A stretch of DNA of 64,000 bases, from the NCBI GenBank assembly GCA_020444205.1, contig JAHLLJ010000002.1, forward strand, positions 25,860 through 89,859, in the 5' to 3' direction. The translations under genes were made by a program, and so were the position numbers. The DNA is from Deltaproteobacteria bacterium. Its GTDB lineage: Bacteria > Desulfobacterota > Desulfarculia > Desulfarculales > Desulfarculaceae. This document shows positions 1-8,216 of the stretch, piece by piece. Every line of letters starts with the position of its first letter. Position 1 is the stretch's first letter. Under the pieces are notes generated by a model. It had not been told where the DNA came from. It made no database searches and saw only the letters and a list, made by a program, of their open reading frames with translations.

Positions 1-2
1 TG

Positions 3-185
3 GCCCAGGAGATCAAGGGCTGCCTATACGGCCAAAGCCAGGCTCAGGTGCACGGCTTCATCGCCGGTGCCGGAGGCATGGACATAACCGAGGAACTCTT
101 GGCCGACATGGCCCGCGAGGCCCTGAGCGGCCGGACTACGGGCCAGCAACTGGGCGACTCAATCTGGATCAAGGTGCTGCCGTGA
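3..185 (+). CDS. 2-oxoacid:ferredoxin oxidoreductase alpha subunit, C-terminal end (partial)
   Basis: The reading frame open from the left edge encodes the last 60 residues of a protein, beginning AQEIKGCLYGQ and ending IWIKVLP. The gene starts outside the window. Its stop overlaps the GTG start of the beta subunit (GTGA), the usual translational coupling of alpha and beta subunits of pyruvate/2-ketoisovalerate:ferredoxin oxidoreductases. The call rests mainly on that position and on the general look of the C-terminal tail; no cofactor motif is included in the fragment. It would catalyse CoA-dependent oxidative decarboxylation of a 2-oxoacid with reduction of ferredoxin in the cytoplasm. Confidence 0.7.
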   Translation, partial: AQEIKGCLYGQSQAQVHGFIAGAGGMDITEELLADMAREALSGRTTGQQLGDSIWIKVLP

Positions 186-1069
186 ATAGCGACAAGATAC
201 TGAAGCAGGAACTACTGGCGCCCGGACACATGGGCTGCCCCGGCTGCGGGGCCTCCTTGGTGATGCGTTACGTTTTGGAGGTGTTGGGCCCCCAGACCAT
301 GGTGGTCATGCCCGCCGGTTGCTGGCCCACCTTTGTTGGCCTCTACCCCAGCACCTGCCTGAGGGTGCCGGTGATGTCGGTGCCTTTCGCCACTACGGCC
401 ATGGCCGCCGCCGGAGTGCGCGCTTCCCTGGACCGCCAGGGCAAGGGCGACACCAACGTGCTGGCCTGGGCCGGTGACGGCGGGACCTTTGACATCGGCC
501 TGCAGGCGCTCAGCGGCGCGGCCGAAAAGAACACCGACCTCATCTACGTATGCTACGACAACGAGGCCTACATGAACACAGGCATCCAGCGCTCCTCGGC
601 CACCCCGCCGGGTTGCTGGACCACCACCACCCCGGCCTCGGCCCCCAAGGTGGAGCCCAAGAAAAACATCGTGGAGATCATGGCCGCCCACCGCATTCCC
701 TACCTGGCCACCGCCTCGGTGGGTTATCCTCGCGACCTTATGGACAAGGTGAACAAGGCCAAAGGCCTCAAGGGCACCCGCTTCTTGCACATCCTGGCCT
801 CTTGCCCCACCGGCTGGCGTCACGACACCCAGCTGACCATGGAAGTGGCTCGCAAGGCGGTTGAGTGCCGCGCCTTCCCCCTGTACGAGGTGTGGGACGG
901 AGTGCGCTGGTCCCTGACTCCCATGGCCGCCAAGACCCCGGTTACCGACTACCTGAACATGCAGGGCCGCTTTAAGGCCATGAGCGAGCCCCGGCGCGAG
1001 GTGTTTCAGAAGTGGGTGGACGAGGACTGGGAGCGCCTGCAGGAAAAATGCGGCGACGCCCAGGCCTAG
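182..1069 (+). CDS. 2-oxoacid:ferredoxin oxidoreductase beta subunit (TPP-binding)
   Basis: This 295-residue protein has the length and motifs of the thiamine-diphosphate subunit of pyruvate/2-oxoacid:ferredoxin oxidoreductases. An N-terminal GHMGCPGCGA segment (about residues 15-24) supplies cysteines for a [4Fe-4S] cluster. The TPP/Mg motif follows as AGDGGTFDIG with a downstream CYDNEAYMNTG (about residues 97-137). A conserved SCPTGW stretch lies near residue 205. The start is GTG, overlapping the stop of the alpha subunit by 4 bases. It should work with the upstream alpha subunit; a separate gamma or delta subunit is not visible. The exact 2-oxoacid cannot be read from the sequence. Its place at the head of a catabolic-looking operon suggests that the 2-oxoacid arises from the reactions encoded downstream. 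Confidence 0.9.
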   Translation: MNSDKILKQELLAPGHMGCPGCGASLVMRYVLEVLGPQTMVVMPAGCWPTFVGLYPSTCLRVPVMSVPFATTAMAAAGVRASLDRQGKGDTNVLAWAGDGGTFDIGLQALSGAAEKNTDLIYVCYDNEAYMNTGIQRSSATPPGCWTTTTPASAPKVEPKKNIVEIMAAHRIPYLATASVGYPRDLMDKVNKAKGLKGTRFLHILASCPTGWRHDTQLTMEVARKAVECRAFPLYEVWDGVRWSLTPMAAKTPVTDYLNMQGRFKAMSEPRREVFQKWVDEDWERLQEKCGDAQA

Positions 1070-1084
1070 CGAAGAGGTAGAGCG

Positions 1085-2314
1085 ATGGCTCAGCCCCAGG
1101 TCCTGATCATGGCCACCCTGGACACCAAGGACGAGGAGACCCTCTACGTCCGCGAGGTGCTCCAAGCGCAAGGCGTCAAGGCCCTGATCATCGACTGCGG
1201 CAGCCTGGGCACTCCACCGCCGGTGGCGGACATCACACGCCAGGAGGTGGCCCGCCGGGCCGGGGTGGAGCTGGCCGAGCTGGTGGCCACCAGGGACAAG
1301 GGCCACATCATCGCCACCATGGGCCGGGGGCTGGCCCTGTACGTAGAAGACATGTACAAGGCCGGTGAGCTGCAAGGGGTCATCGGCCTGGGGGGAGGCC
1401 AGGGCACGGCCATGGGCACCGGTGCCATGCAGTTGTTGCCCCTGGGCTTCCCCAAGGTAATGGCCACAACCCTGGCGGCGGGCAATATGCGCCCCTTCCT
1501 GGGCACCAAGGACATCGCGGTGTTTCCCTCGGTGGCCGACATCCTGGGCATGAACTTCATCCTGCGCCGCACCCTGTACAACGCGGCCCTGTGCCTGGCG
1601 GCCATGGTCAAGCAGCCCGCTCCCACCGGGCGCGCCCCCGGCGTGGTCATCGGGGCCACCGCCTTTGGGGTGGTCACCGCCGGGCTACTCAAGTTGCGCA
1701 AGCTTCTGGTGGGGCCCGAACTGGAAATGGCCTTTTTCCATGCCAACGGCATGGGCGGAGCGGCCATGGACGAGCTGGCCGCTCAAGACGCCTTTGACGC
1801 CATCCTGCACTGGTCCACCCACGAGATCACCGAGCGCATGGGCGGCGGCATTTTCCAGGCTCGGCCCGAGCATCTGGACGTGCTGGCTGAAAAAAGCCTC
1901 CCCTGCCTAGTGAGCATGGGCGCGGTGGACTACTTTTGCATGGGGCCTCATCTGGAGCTGGACGAAGAGTGGAAAAAGGGGCGCAATTACATTGTGCACA
2001 ACCGCAACATCACCTTGGTGCGGGCCACGGCCGAGGAAATGGTGAGCGCGGCGGAGTTTCTGGCCGTCAAACTCAACAAAGCCTTGGGTCCGGTGAAAGT
2101 AATGGTGCCGCTAAAGGGTTTCTCCGAGCCCAATGCCAAGGGTAAGCAATTCTACGATCCCGAAGCGGACCGCCGCTTTCTGGAGGTTTTGGAGCGGCGG
2201 CTGGCCGGGCACATTGCTATCATTAAACACGACTATCATATAAACAGCGACGAGTTCGTGGCCGAGGCAGCCACGGAAATGCGGGCCATGCTGGCCGAGG
2301 CGGCCAAGGCCTGA
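1085..2314 (+). CDS. Tm-1-like ATP-binding domain protein (UPF0261 family)
   Basis: A 409-residue protein with the family signature at the N-terminus (IMATLDTKDEE...YVREVLQAQGVKALIIDCG) and the glycine-rich GVIGLGGGQGTAMGTGAM segment near residue 105, where the Tm-1 family binds nucleotide. A second conserved block lies in the C-terminal half (GMGGAAMDELA..., FHANGMGG; CLVSMGAVDYFCMGP). The plant Tm-1 protein inhibits tobamovirus replication; bacterial homologues have no settled biochemical role and often sit beside sugar-acid or aromatic catabolic genes. Here it lies 15 bases after the oxidoreductase beta gene with a purine-rich ribosome site (AGAGG) before the ATG, so it is cotranscribed. 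The family assignment is secure; the reaction is unknown. Confidence 0.85.
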   Translation: MAQPQVLIMATLDTKDEETLYVREVLQAQGVKALIIDCGSLGTPPPVADITRQEVARRAGVELAELVATRDKGHIIATMGRGLALYVEDMYKAGELQGVIGLGGGQGTAMGTGAMQLLPLGFPKVMATTLAAGNMRPFLGTKDIAVFPSVADILGMNFILRRTLYNAALCLAAMVKQPAPTGRAPGVVIGATAFGVVTAGLLKLRKLLVGPELEMAFFHANGMGGAAMDELAAQDAFDAILHWSTHEITERMGGGIFQARPEHLDVLAEKSLPCLVSMGAVDYFCMGPHLELDEEWKKGRNYIVHNRNITLVRATAEEMVSAAEFLAVKLNKALGPVKVMVPLKGFSEPNAKGKQFYDPEADRRFLEVLERRLAGHIAIIKHDYHINSDEFVAEAATEMRAMLAEAAKA

Positions 2315-2333
2315 AAAGAAAGGCGCATCGCCG

Positions 2334-3086
2334 ATGAGCAATAAAGTCTATCCCATGAACACCGGCATGATCCGCCTGAACAAGGGCGTGTACATCACCG
2401 GCGGGCACGGATACGACCAGGACGTGGAAGTGCCCACCAACGCTTTTCTGGTGCTGGCCGACGGCAAGAAGGTGCTGGTGGACACCGGCATGTCCGAGAC
2501 CAAAAAGGCCGACTGGCACCACCCCGGCTCCTACCAGCCCGAGGGGTATCGCATCGACCAGCGCCTGGCCGAGCTGGGGGTGAAGCCAGAGGAGATCGAC
2601 GCGGTGATCTTTACCCACCTGCACTGGGATCATTGCGCCAACATGAAGATGTTCAGCAGCGCCGAGTTTTGGGTGCATTCCACCGAGCTGGCCTTTGCCC
2701 TGGACCCCCACGTGCTCTACTACAAATCCTACGAGTCGGAAAAGCTGGGGGTGGAGGCGCCCTTCAAGGGAGTGGAGTTCCACACCGTGGACGGCGAGTA
2801 CCAGTTCAGCCCCAGCATCTCCATGTTTCCCACCCCGGGCCACTGCCCCGGGCACCAGTCAGTGGCCATCGAGACCGACGGCGGCACGGTGGTGGTGGCC
2901 GGCGACGCGGTGTTCGCCGACGAGAACATGGAGCCCGACCCCAAGCGGGGATTGAACTTCACCCCCATGGGCCGCTTTGTCAATGTATTCGATCTCTACG
3001 ACAGCATGGAGAAGATTTTGGCTCGCGGCGACACCGTGCTCACCAGCCATGGCATGGGGGTCTACGACCAAAAGGTGTGGCCGTAG
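2334..3086 (+). CDS. MBL-fold metallo-hydrolase (N-acyl homoserine lactonase-like)
   Basis: A 250-residue metallo-beta-lactamase-fold enzyme. The dinuclear metal site signature HLHWDH is at about residues 99-104, followed by a downstream metal histidine in TPGHCPGHQ (about 167-175), an aspartate in VVAGDAVF (about 191) and a final histidine in TSHGMG (about 239). The HxHxDH motif with W in the fifth place and the overall size match the AHL-lactonase/AttM-like group, which hydrolyses lactones or thioesters. In this operon a lactone or acyl-ester of an organic acid is as plausible as a quorum signal. It sits 19 bases after the Tm-1 gene and 3 bases before the aldolase gene, so it belongs to the same transcript. 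Confidence 0.85.
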   Translation: MSNKVYPMNTGMIRLNKGVYITGGHGYDQDVEVPTNAFLVLADGKKVLVDTGMSETKKADWHHPGSYQPEGYRIDQRLAELGVKPEEIDAVIFTHLHWDHCANMKMFSSAEFWVHSTELAFALDPHVLYYKSYESEKLGVEAPFKGVEFHTVDGEYQFSPSISMFPTPGHCPGHQSVAIETDGGTVVVAGDAVFADENMEPDPKRGLNFTPMGRFVNVFDLYDSMEKILARGDTVLTSHGMGVYDQKVWP

Positions 3087-3089
3087 GCC

Positions 3090-3692
3090 ATGGGCATGCC
3101 CGAGCAACCGCGCCGGGATTTCGTGGCTGCCTGCCAGCGGGCCTTCAGCCTGGGCCTGCAGATGAGCACCGGAGGCAACCTCAGCCTGCGCCTGGACAGT
3201 GGCTACCTGTTGGTCAAGCCCAGCGGTCTGTCCCTGTGTGAGCTGGAGCCGGACCATCTGCTGGTGTGCGACGATCAGGGACGGGTGGTGCAGGGCGAGG
3301 GCAAACCCACCAAGGAGTTGCGCTCCCACCTGGCCATCTACCAGGCCAAGCCCGAGGCGGGGGCGGTGGTGCACTACCATCCGCCCCACGCCACCGCCTA
3401 TGCGGTAAGCCGCCGCCAGATTCCCCTGCTGACCGTGCACGCCAAACGCATCCTGGGCCGAGTGCCCCTGGTGGAGGCGGTGGGCGAGGGCAGCGAGGAA
3501 CTGGCCTCGGCCGTGGGGGAGGCCTTTGCCGCGCCCCAGGTTAAGGCGGCCCTGTTGGCCGAGCACGGCATCATCGCGGTGGGCGAGAACCTGCGTCAGG
3601 CTCAGAACCTGGCCGAGCTGGTGGAAGAGTGCGCCCGGGTGGCTTTGCTGAGCGGCCTGCTGCGCGGCCTCGCGCCGAACGCTGATCAATAA
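3090..3692 (+). CDS. Class II aldolase/adducin family protein
   Basis: A 200-residue class II (zinc) aldolase/epimerase of the fuculose-phosphate aldolase/AraD group. Visible landmarks are the substrate-phosphate loop GGNLS (about residues 28-32) and KPSGL, the acidic PTKELRSH segment (about 70-79), the zinc histidines in VHYHPPHA (about 90-97), and a third histidine in AEHGIIAVG (about 154). The protein would cleave or epimerise a hydroxylated acid or sugar phosphate using Zn2+. The ATG is 3 bases after the stop of the metallo-hydrolase and the next gene starts 12 bases on, so it is part of the same operon. Substrate not determinable; some family members are decarboxylases. Confidence 0.88.
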   Translation: MGMPEQPRRDFVAACQRAFSLGLQMSTGGNLSLRLDSGYLLVKPSGLSLCELEPDHLLVCDDQGRVVQGEGKPTKELRSHLAIYQAKPEAGAVVHYHPPHATAYAVSRRQIPLLTVHAKRILGRVPLVEAVGEGSEELASAVGEAFAAPQVKAALLAEHGIIAVGENLRQAQNLAELVEECARVALLSGLLRGLAPNADQ

Positions 3693-3704
3693 AGGACCTA
3701 AAGG

Positions 3705-4385
3705 GTGCGTGTGGAGATAATCACCCGCCGGGACGACCTGGAGCAGGTCACCGGCTGCGTGGTGGTGCTGGATGTGATCCGAGCCAGCAATACGGTGATC
3801 GCGGCGCTCACCTCCGGGGCCCATGAGGTACACCTGGTGGCCGAGCTGGATGAGGCCCTGGCCTGCAAGCGTGAGCATCCCGACTGGCTGGCCTGGGGCG
3901 AACGGGAGGGGGTGCAGCTGGCCGGTTTTGACGGCGACAACTCCCCGGCCCAGGCCATGGCTAAACCACTAACCGGCAAGACGGTGGTGCTTACCACCAG
4001 CAACGGCAGTCAACTCCCCAGGCGATTGGCCAAGGCCGACACCGTGCTGGTGGGCTCCCTGGGCAATGCCGCCGCTTTGGTGGAGGCCATCCGGCGCCGC
4101 GAGTTTGAGGAAGTCAACCTGCTGGCCGTGGGCACCGAGCACCCTTACGGTGCGCCCGAGGACTGGCTGGTGGCCGAACACCTGGCTGCCATGCTGGCCG
4201 GGGAGCAGCCTGACGCCCCCGCCTTGGGAGCCCATCTTCTGGAGCTGGCCGCTCAGCACAAGCTGCGCCCCATGTGCCAGGCCAATGACCTGGAAATTTG
4301 CGCCCGCCCGGATTACAGCCGGGTGGTGCCCCTAATCAGCCGAGAGCCCGGCCCCGTGGCCCGGCCTTGGCCCCCCGCTCTATAA
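3705..4385 (+). CDS. ComB-like 2-phosphosulfolactate phosphatase family protein
   Basis: A 226-residue protein of the ComB family. The sequence [13 protein letters not shown] (about residues 20-32), the GEREG segment, GDNSP and TTSNGSQ (about 96-102), followed by [11 protein letters not shown], are the conserved blocks of 2-phospho-3-sulfolactate phosphatases. ComB makes sulfolactate in coenzyme M synthesis, and many bacteria carry homologues of unproven role. The start is GTG with AAAGGA 8 bases upstream. It is embedded between a class II aldolase and an unrecognised protein, so a phosphatase for an organophosphate intermediate of this operon is a fair inference. No other coenzyme M genes are in view. 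Confidence 0.8.
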   Translation: MRVEIITRRDDLEQVTGCVVVLDVIRASNTVIAALTSGAHEVHLVAELDEALACKREHPDWLAWGEREGVQLAGFDGDNSPAQAMAKPLTGKTVVLTTSNGSQLPRRLAKADTVLVGSLGNAAALVEAIRRREFEEVNLLAVGTEHPYGAPEDWLVAEHLAAMLAGEQPDAPALGAHLLELAAQHKLRPMCQANDLEICARPDYSRVVPLISREPGPVARPWPPAL

Positions 4386-4415
4386 CTACCGAGCGTGCCC
4401 GATAGGAGAAGGACC

Positions 4416-5285
4416 ATGTCCACGACTCGCGCCATGCTTTGCTTCACCCCCTCCCTTTCCCGGCGGCTCATCGCCAAGGGCATAGCCTCGCTGCCTCAGG
4501 TGCAAAAGGCCTTCAAGAGCGGCAAGGTGTTGCTCTCCAGCGGCACCACCGGGGCCCATATTTTCGTGGAACTCACCGGCGCCTGGACCGGCGGGGCCTT
4601 GGCCTGCGGCATGATTTCCCTGAAGGGCACCTGTGTGGGAAGCGCCATGAGCCAGATTCTGGCCAAGCAGGGGCACGCCGCTTTTTGGTTTTTCGAAAAG
4701 GGCGAGCTCAAGCCGGTGAACGACATGGACCAGGCGCTGGACAGCATGGGAGCCGAGGACGTATTCATCAAGGGGGCCAATGCCCTGGACAACCACGGCA
4801 ACGTAGGCGTTCTGCTGGGAGTGGAGACCGGGGGCCTTATGGGCAAATCCCTGGGCTACGTCATGGCTCGGGGCATCCACTGCCTGCTGCCCGGCGGCCT
4901 GGAAAAGACGGTGATGGGCTCCATCATGGCCACCGCCAAGGAGATGGGCACCCGCCGGGTGGACTACACCACCGGTATGCCCGTGGGCTTGGTCCCGGTG
5001 GCCGGGGCCCGTTTCTGCGAGATCGAGGCCCTTAGCCAGCTCACCGGAGTGGAGGTCTTCCACGCCGCCTCGGGCGGTTCGGCCGGAGCAGAAGGTTCGG
5101 TGGTGCTCCTGACCAAGGGCGAGAGGGAGCAGGTAGAGCGCACCATGGAGCTGTATAAGGCCATGCGCGAGGACACCCGCTTTGAGGGGCTGACCACCGA
5201 GCCCTCGCGGTGCGGCGAGCACAAGTGGGTGCCCTGCGCCAAGCACAACTTCCTTTACACCGACAATGTGAAGAAGGGCCTTTAG
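4416..5285 (+). CDS. Conserved-looking protein of unknown function
   Basis: I do not recognise this family. An upstream GTG at 4395 is possible, but AGGAGAAGG lies directly before the ATG at 4416, which gives 289 residues. The protein is soluble, with alternating glycine-rich turns (SSGTTGAH, KGANALDNHGN, GVETGGLMG, LPGGLEKTVMGS) and an alpha/beta look; the run LPGGLEKTV resembles a phosphate- or nucleotide-contact loop but is not a Walker motif. It has several cysteines near the C-terminus (CGEHKWVPCAKHNF). It lies in the operon between the ComB-like phosphatase and an MFS transporter, so a role in the same organic-acid pathway is likely. No function is proposed. Confidence 0.8.
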   Translation: MSTTRAMLCFTPSLSRRLIAKGIASLPQVQKAFKSGKVLLSSGTTGAHIFVELTGAWTGGALACGMISLKGTCVGSAMSQILAKQGHAAFWFFEKGELKPVNDMDQALDSMGAEDVFIKGANALDNHGNVGVLLGVETGGLMGKSLGYVMARGIHCLLPGGLEKTVMGSIMATAKEMGTRRVDYTTGMPVGLVPVAGARFCEIEALSQLTGVEVFHAASGGSAGAEGSVVLLTKGEREQVERTMELYKAMREDTRFEGLTTEPSRCGEHKWVPCAKHNFLYTDNVKKGL

Positions 5286-5304
5286 TGTTCGCCCCGGTGG
5301 CTGC

Positions 5305-6450
5305 ATGAACCGCTACGTCGCCCTGGCCCTGGGCATGGGCCCCGCCCTGGGCGTCATCTTCATGAACCTACCGCCGGCCATGGATCCGCTTCTCGCGGTC
5401 TATGGCTGCTCATACACCGGCTTTTCGGTTATCGTCAGCGCCCTGTTCTGGGCCTACACCCTGATGCAGGTGCCCGGCGGGCTGATCCTGGACCGCCTGG
5501 GCCTGAGGCGCACCCTGCTCATCTGCCTGAGCGGCCTGGTGGCGGCCAACCTGCTGCCCGCGCTCTACCCTAGCTGGGGCCTGGCCCTGGCGGGACGGCT
5601 GCTCACCGGCATGAGCGCGGGTCTGGTGTTCGTCACCCCCATGAAGATGATGGCTCTCTATGCCCCGGCCGGACGGGGCGGGGTGTTTCAGTCGTTTTAT
5701 GGAGCCCTGGTGCCAGTGGGCAGTGTGCTGGCCTATCTGGTGGTGCCCCTGCTGGTGCCTTTTGGCTGGCAGTGGGCTTATGGCGTGGCGGTGTTGAGCT
5801 GGCTGCCTCTTCTAGTTGCGGTGCTGCTGGTCAGGCTGCCCCGGGAAGAGGCTGAGCCCCCGCGCCGCCTGGAGCTGGGGAGCATCGCCCGCGATGCCCG
5901 GGTGTGGGTGGTGGGCATCTATCTGTCCCTGTCCTTTGGCGCCGGCATAACCATGGCCATCTGGGTGCCCACCCTGCTGGCCGAGGTGATGCCCGGGCGT
6001 AGCGCGGCCCAGCTGGCCTGGAGCGGGGCCTTGATAATGGGCCTCAGCTTTGCGGGGCGCCTGGTGGGAGGGTTGGTGCTGTTTGGTCTCTCCGCCTACT
6101 GGGTGGCCGGAAGCACCCTGGCCCTTTTATGCCTTATTCTGGCGGCCATGGGTTGGGGCGGGCTTCCCCCAGTCTTGACTTTGACCCTGGCCCTGGCCGC
6201 CACCGGCTGTGGCTCCTTCAACTTCGGGGCCATGTTTCAGCTGGCTAATAAGATGGCCCCGCCGGAGCGCCTGGGCGGGCTCATCGGCTCGGTGAACTTT
6301 CTCTCCAACCTGGGGGCCGGGCTGATGATCCTGTTCTTCGGCATGCTCAAGGACCTTGCCGGTGACTTCACCTGGGGCTTCCTGGTCCTGGCCGCCCTGT
6401 GCCTGGCCGTGCTCATCCCCGGCCAGGTTATCCTCAAAAACCTCCGCTGA
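5305..6450 (+). CDS. Major facilitator superfamily transporter
   Basis: A 381-residue, highly hydrophobic protein with roughly a dozen membrane segments. It shows MFS features: an acidic/glycine loop between segments 2 and 3 (GGLILDRLGLRRTLL, about residues 58-72), the GRLLTGMSAGLVF segment 4, and a central cytoplasmic loop rich in charge near residue 195. It is the last gene of the operon that starts before the window and probably imports the organic acid handled by the upstream enzymes, as in anion:cation symporter and nitrate/cyanate-type MFS proteins. Substrate not determinable from sequence. It faces the minus-strand dehydratase gene, with a terminator between them. Confidence 0.88.
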   Translation: MNRYVALALGMGPALGVIFMNLPPAMDPLLAVYGCSYTGFSVIVSALFWAYTLMQVPGGLILDRLGLRRTLLICLSGLVAANLLPALYPSWGLALAGRLLTGMSAGLVFVTPMKMMALYAPAGRGGVFQSFYGALVPVGSVLAYLVVPLLVPFGWQWAYGVAVLSWLPLLVAVLLVRLPREEAEPPRRLELGSIARDARVWVVGIYLSLSFGAGITMAIWVPTLLAEVMPGRSAAQLAWSGALIMGLSFAGRLVGGLVLFGLSAYWVAGSTLALLCLILAAMGWGGLPPVLTLTLALAATGCGSFNFGAMFQLANKMAPPERLGGLIGSVNFLSNLGAGLMILFFGMLKDLAGDFTWGFLVLAALCLAVLIPGQVILKNLR

Positions 6451-6464
6451 AAAACCCGCCCCCA

Positions 6465-6497
6465 TAAAAAAGCGGCCCCCGCCGTAGCAGGGGCCGC
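6465..6497 (-). terminator. Rho-independent terminator of the minus-strand dehydratase transcript
   Basis: An 8-bp perfect stem (GCGGCCCC/GGGGCCGC, 6472-6479 and 6490-6497) is followed on the minus strand by a run of six T (complement of 6465-6470). It lies just beyond the stop of the minus-strand dehydratase at 6519 and between two convergent genes, so it may also stop plus-strand transcripts, though no T-run is present in that direction. Confidence 0.75.
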
Positions 6498-6518
6498 CGC
6501 TGATCAGCGTGTGATGTG

Positions 6519-8192
6519 CTACTCGGACCGGTGGCGGATGATGGCTCCCTTGTCGGCCGACTCGGCCAGGCGGGCGTAAAGGGTCAGGTAGCCGCTGGTG
6601 AACTTGGGGGCCGGGGCTTTCCAGGCGGCTTTGCGCTGGGCCAGCTCTTCGTCGCTCACCTCGAGATGCAGCTTGCCCGCCGGGATGTCGATGAGTATCT
6701 CATCGCCGTCGGCCACCAGGGCCAAGGGACCGCCCTCGGCCGCCTCGGGCGAGACGTGGCCCACGAAGCAGCCGTTATTGGTGCCCGAGAAACGGCCGTC
6801 GGTGACCACTGCCGTGGACAGAGCCAGGCCCTTGCCGTAGAGGAGCTTCATGGCCTTGTACATCTCGCGCATGCCCGGCCCGCCCTTGGGGCCTTCGTAT
6901 CGGATCACCACCACCTCGCCTGGCTTGACCTCGTTGTTTAGGATGGCCTGGTTGGCCGCCTCCTCGGAATTAAAGCAATGGGCCTTGCCCTGGAACACCC
7001 GCATCTCCGGCTTGATGGCTGCCGGTTTGGTGATGCCGGTGTTAGGGGCCAAATTACCCCGTAGTACGGCCAGGCCGCCGCCCACTCCCCAAGGGTCCTC
7101 CAGGGGGCGGATCATTTCGGAGTTTTTTACCTCGGCCGGGGCTACGTTTTCAGCCACGCTTTTGCCGCTCACCGTCAGGGCCGCGCCGTCCAAAAGGGGC
7201 AGGATGGTTTTCATAACCGCGGGCACCCCGCCTGCTTGGTGGAAGTCGGGCACGTTGTCCGGGGCGGCTGGGTTCATCTTGGCCACGTGGGGCGTTTCCT
7301 TGGAGAGCTGCTCGATCTGGTCCATACCCAACTCGCAGCCCGCTTCGTAGGCCACGGCCGGCAGGTGGAGCACCGCGTTGGTGGAGCCGCCGATGGCGTT
7401 GTTGACCCGCACCGCGTTGGCCAGGCTGGCCGGGGTGATGATCTTGCGGGCGGTGAGATTTTCCTCCACCATCTGCACGATACGCCACCCCGATTCCTGG
7501 GCCGCGCGCAAGCGGTCGGCGAAAAAGGCGGGGATGGTGGCGGTGCCGGGCAGGGACATGCCCAGGGCTTCGGCCAGGCAACACATGGTGTTGGCCGTAC
7601 CCAAGAAGGAGCAGGACCCGCAGGTGGGACCGGCGCAATCTTCCAGGCGGCGGTAGTCCTCCTCGGTGATCTTGCCGTCGCTGAGCATGGCCAAGCCTTC
7701 GGTGAGAGAGGTGATGTCGCTGGGGCGGCCGTCAAAGGAGCAGCCTCCGGCCATGGGCCCGCCCACCACCATGATGGCCGGAAGGTCCAGGCGGGCGGCG
7801 GCCATGAGCATGCCCGGCACGATCTTGTCGCAGGAGCAAAGCAGAACCACCGCATCCAGGCGGTGGGCCTGCACCATCACCTCCACGTCGTTGGCTATGA
7901 GGTCCCGGCTGGGCAGGATGAAGTGCATGCCTTCATTGCCGTTGGCGATGCCGTCGCAGGCGGCGATGACCCCGAACTCCACCGGGGTGCCCCCGGCCTG
8001 ACGGATACCCTGCTGCACGTAATCGGACACCTGCCGCAGGTTGTAGTGGCCCGGAACCACCCGATTCCAGGAGTTAGCCACCCCGATCATGGGGCGTTCC
8101 AGATCGTAGTCGCTGTAGCCCATGGACTTGTACAAGGACCGGTTCATGGCCCACTCGGGCCGCTCCAGTATTTTTTGGCTGCGCCGTTTCAT
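6519..8192 (-). CDS. IlvD/Edd family dehydratase (dihydroxy-acid dehydratase-like)
   Basis: A 557-residue protein with all hallmarks of the IlvD/Edd family: cluster-binding cysteines in AACDGIANG (about residue 84), LCSCDKIVPGM (about 118) and GPTCGSCSFLGTANTM (about 188-191), and the C-terminal [21 protein letters not shown] block. Family enzymes dehydrate 2,3-dihydroxy acids or sugar acids to 2-keto-3-deoxy acids using an Fe-S cluster and Mg2+. It is 24 bases downstream of the 4-hydroxybutyryl-CoA dehydratase-like gene on the same strand and ends at a terminator. No other branched-chain amino acid genes are nearby and a paralogue lies at 14534-16186, so a catabolic hydroxy-acid substrate is more likely than valine/isoleucine synthesis. 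True IlvD activity cannot be excluded. Confidence 0.88.
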   Translation of the reverse strand: MKRRSQKILERPEWAMNRSLYKSMGYSDYDLERPMIGVANSWNRVVPGHYNLRQVSDYVQQGIRQAGGTPVEFGVIAACDGIANGNEGMHFILPSRDLIANDVEVMVQAHRLDAVVLLCSCDKIVPGMLMAAARLDLPAIMVVGGPMAGGCSFDGRPSDITSLTEGLAMLSDGKITEEDYRRLEDCAGPTCGSCSFLGTANTMCCLAEALGMSLPGTATIPAFFADRLRAAQESGWRIVQMVEENLTARKIITPASLANAVRVNNAIGGSTNAVLHLPAVAYEAGCELGMDQIEQLSKETPHVAKMNPAAPDNVPDFHQAGGVPAVMKTILPLLDGAALTVSGKSVAENVAPAEVKNSEMIRPLEDPWGVGGGLAVLRGNLAPNTGITKPAAIKPEMRVFQGKAHCFNSEEAANQAILNNEVKPGEVVVIRYEGPKGGPGMREMYKAMKLLYGKGLALSTAVVTDGRFSGTNNGCFVGHVSPEAAEGGPLALVADGDEILIDIPAGKLHLEVSDEELAQRKAAWKAPAPKFTSGYLTLYARLAESADKGAIIRHRSE

Positions 8193-8216
8193 GATGTCTC
8201 ACTCCTGTCCACTGCT

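Noticed and set aside
212-1375. Long minus-strand open frame opposite the oxidoreductase beta gene
   Set aside because: GC-rich coding DNA produces long shadow frames. This one has low-complexity Gly/His/Leu composition and no ribosome site, and the plus-strand gene is clearly real. Many similar shadow frames in the window were left out for the same reason.
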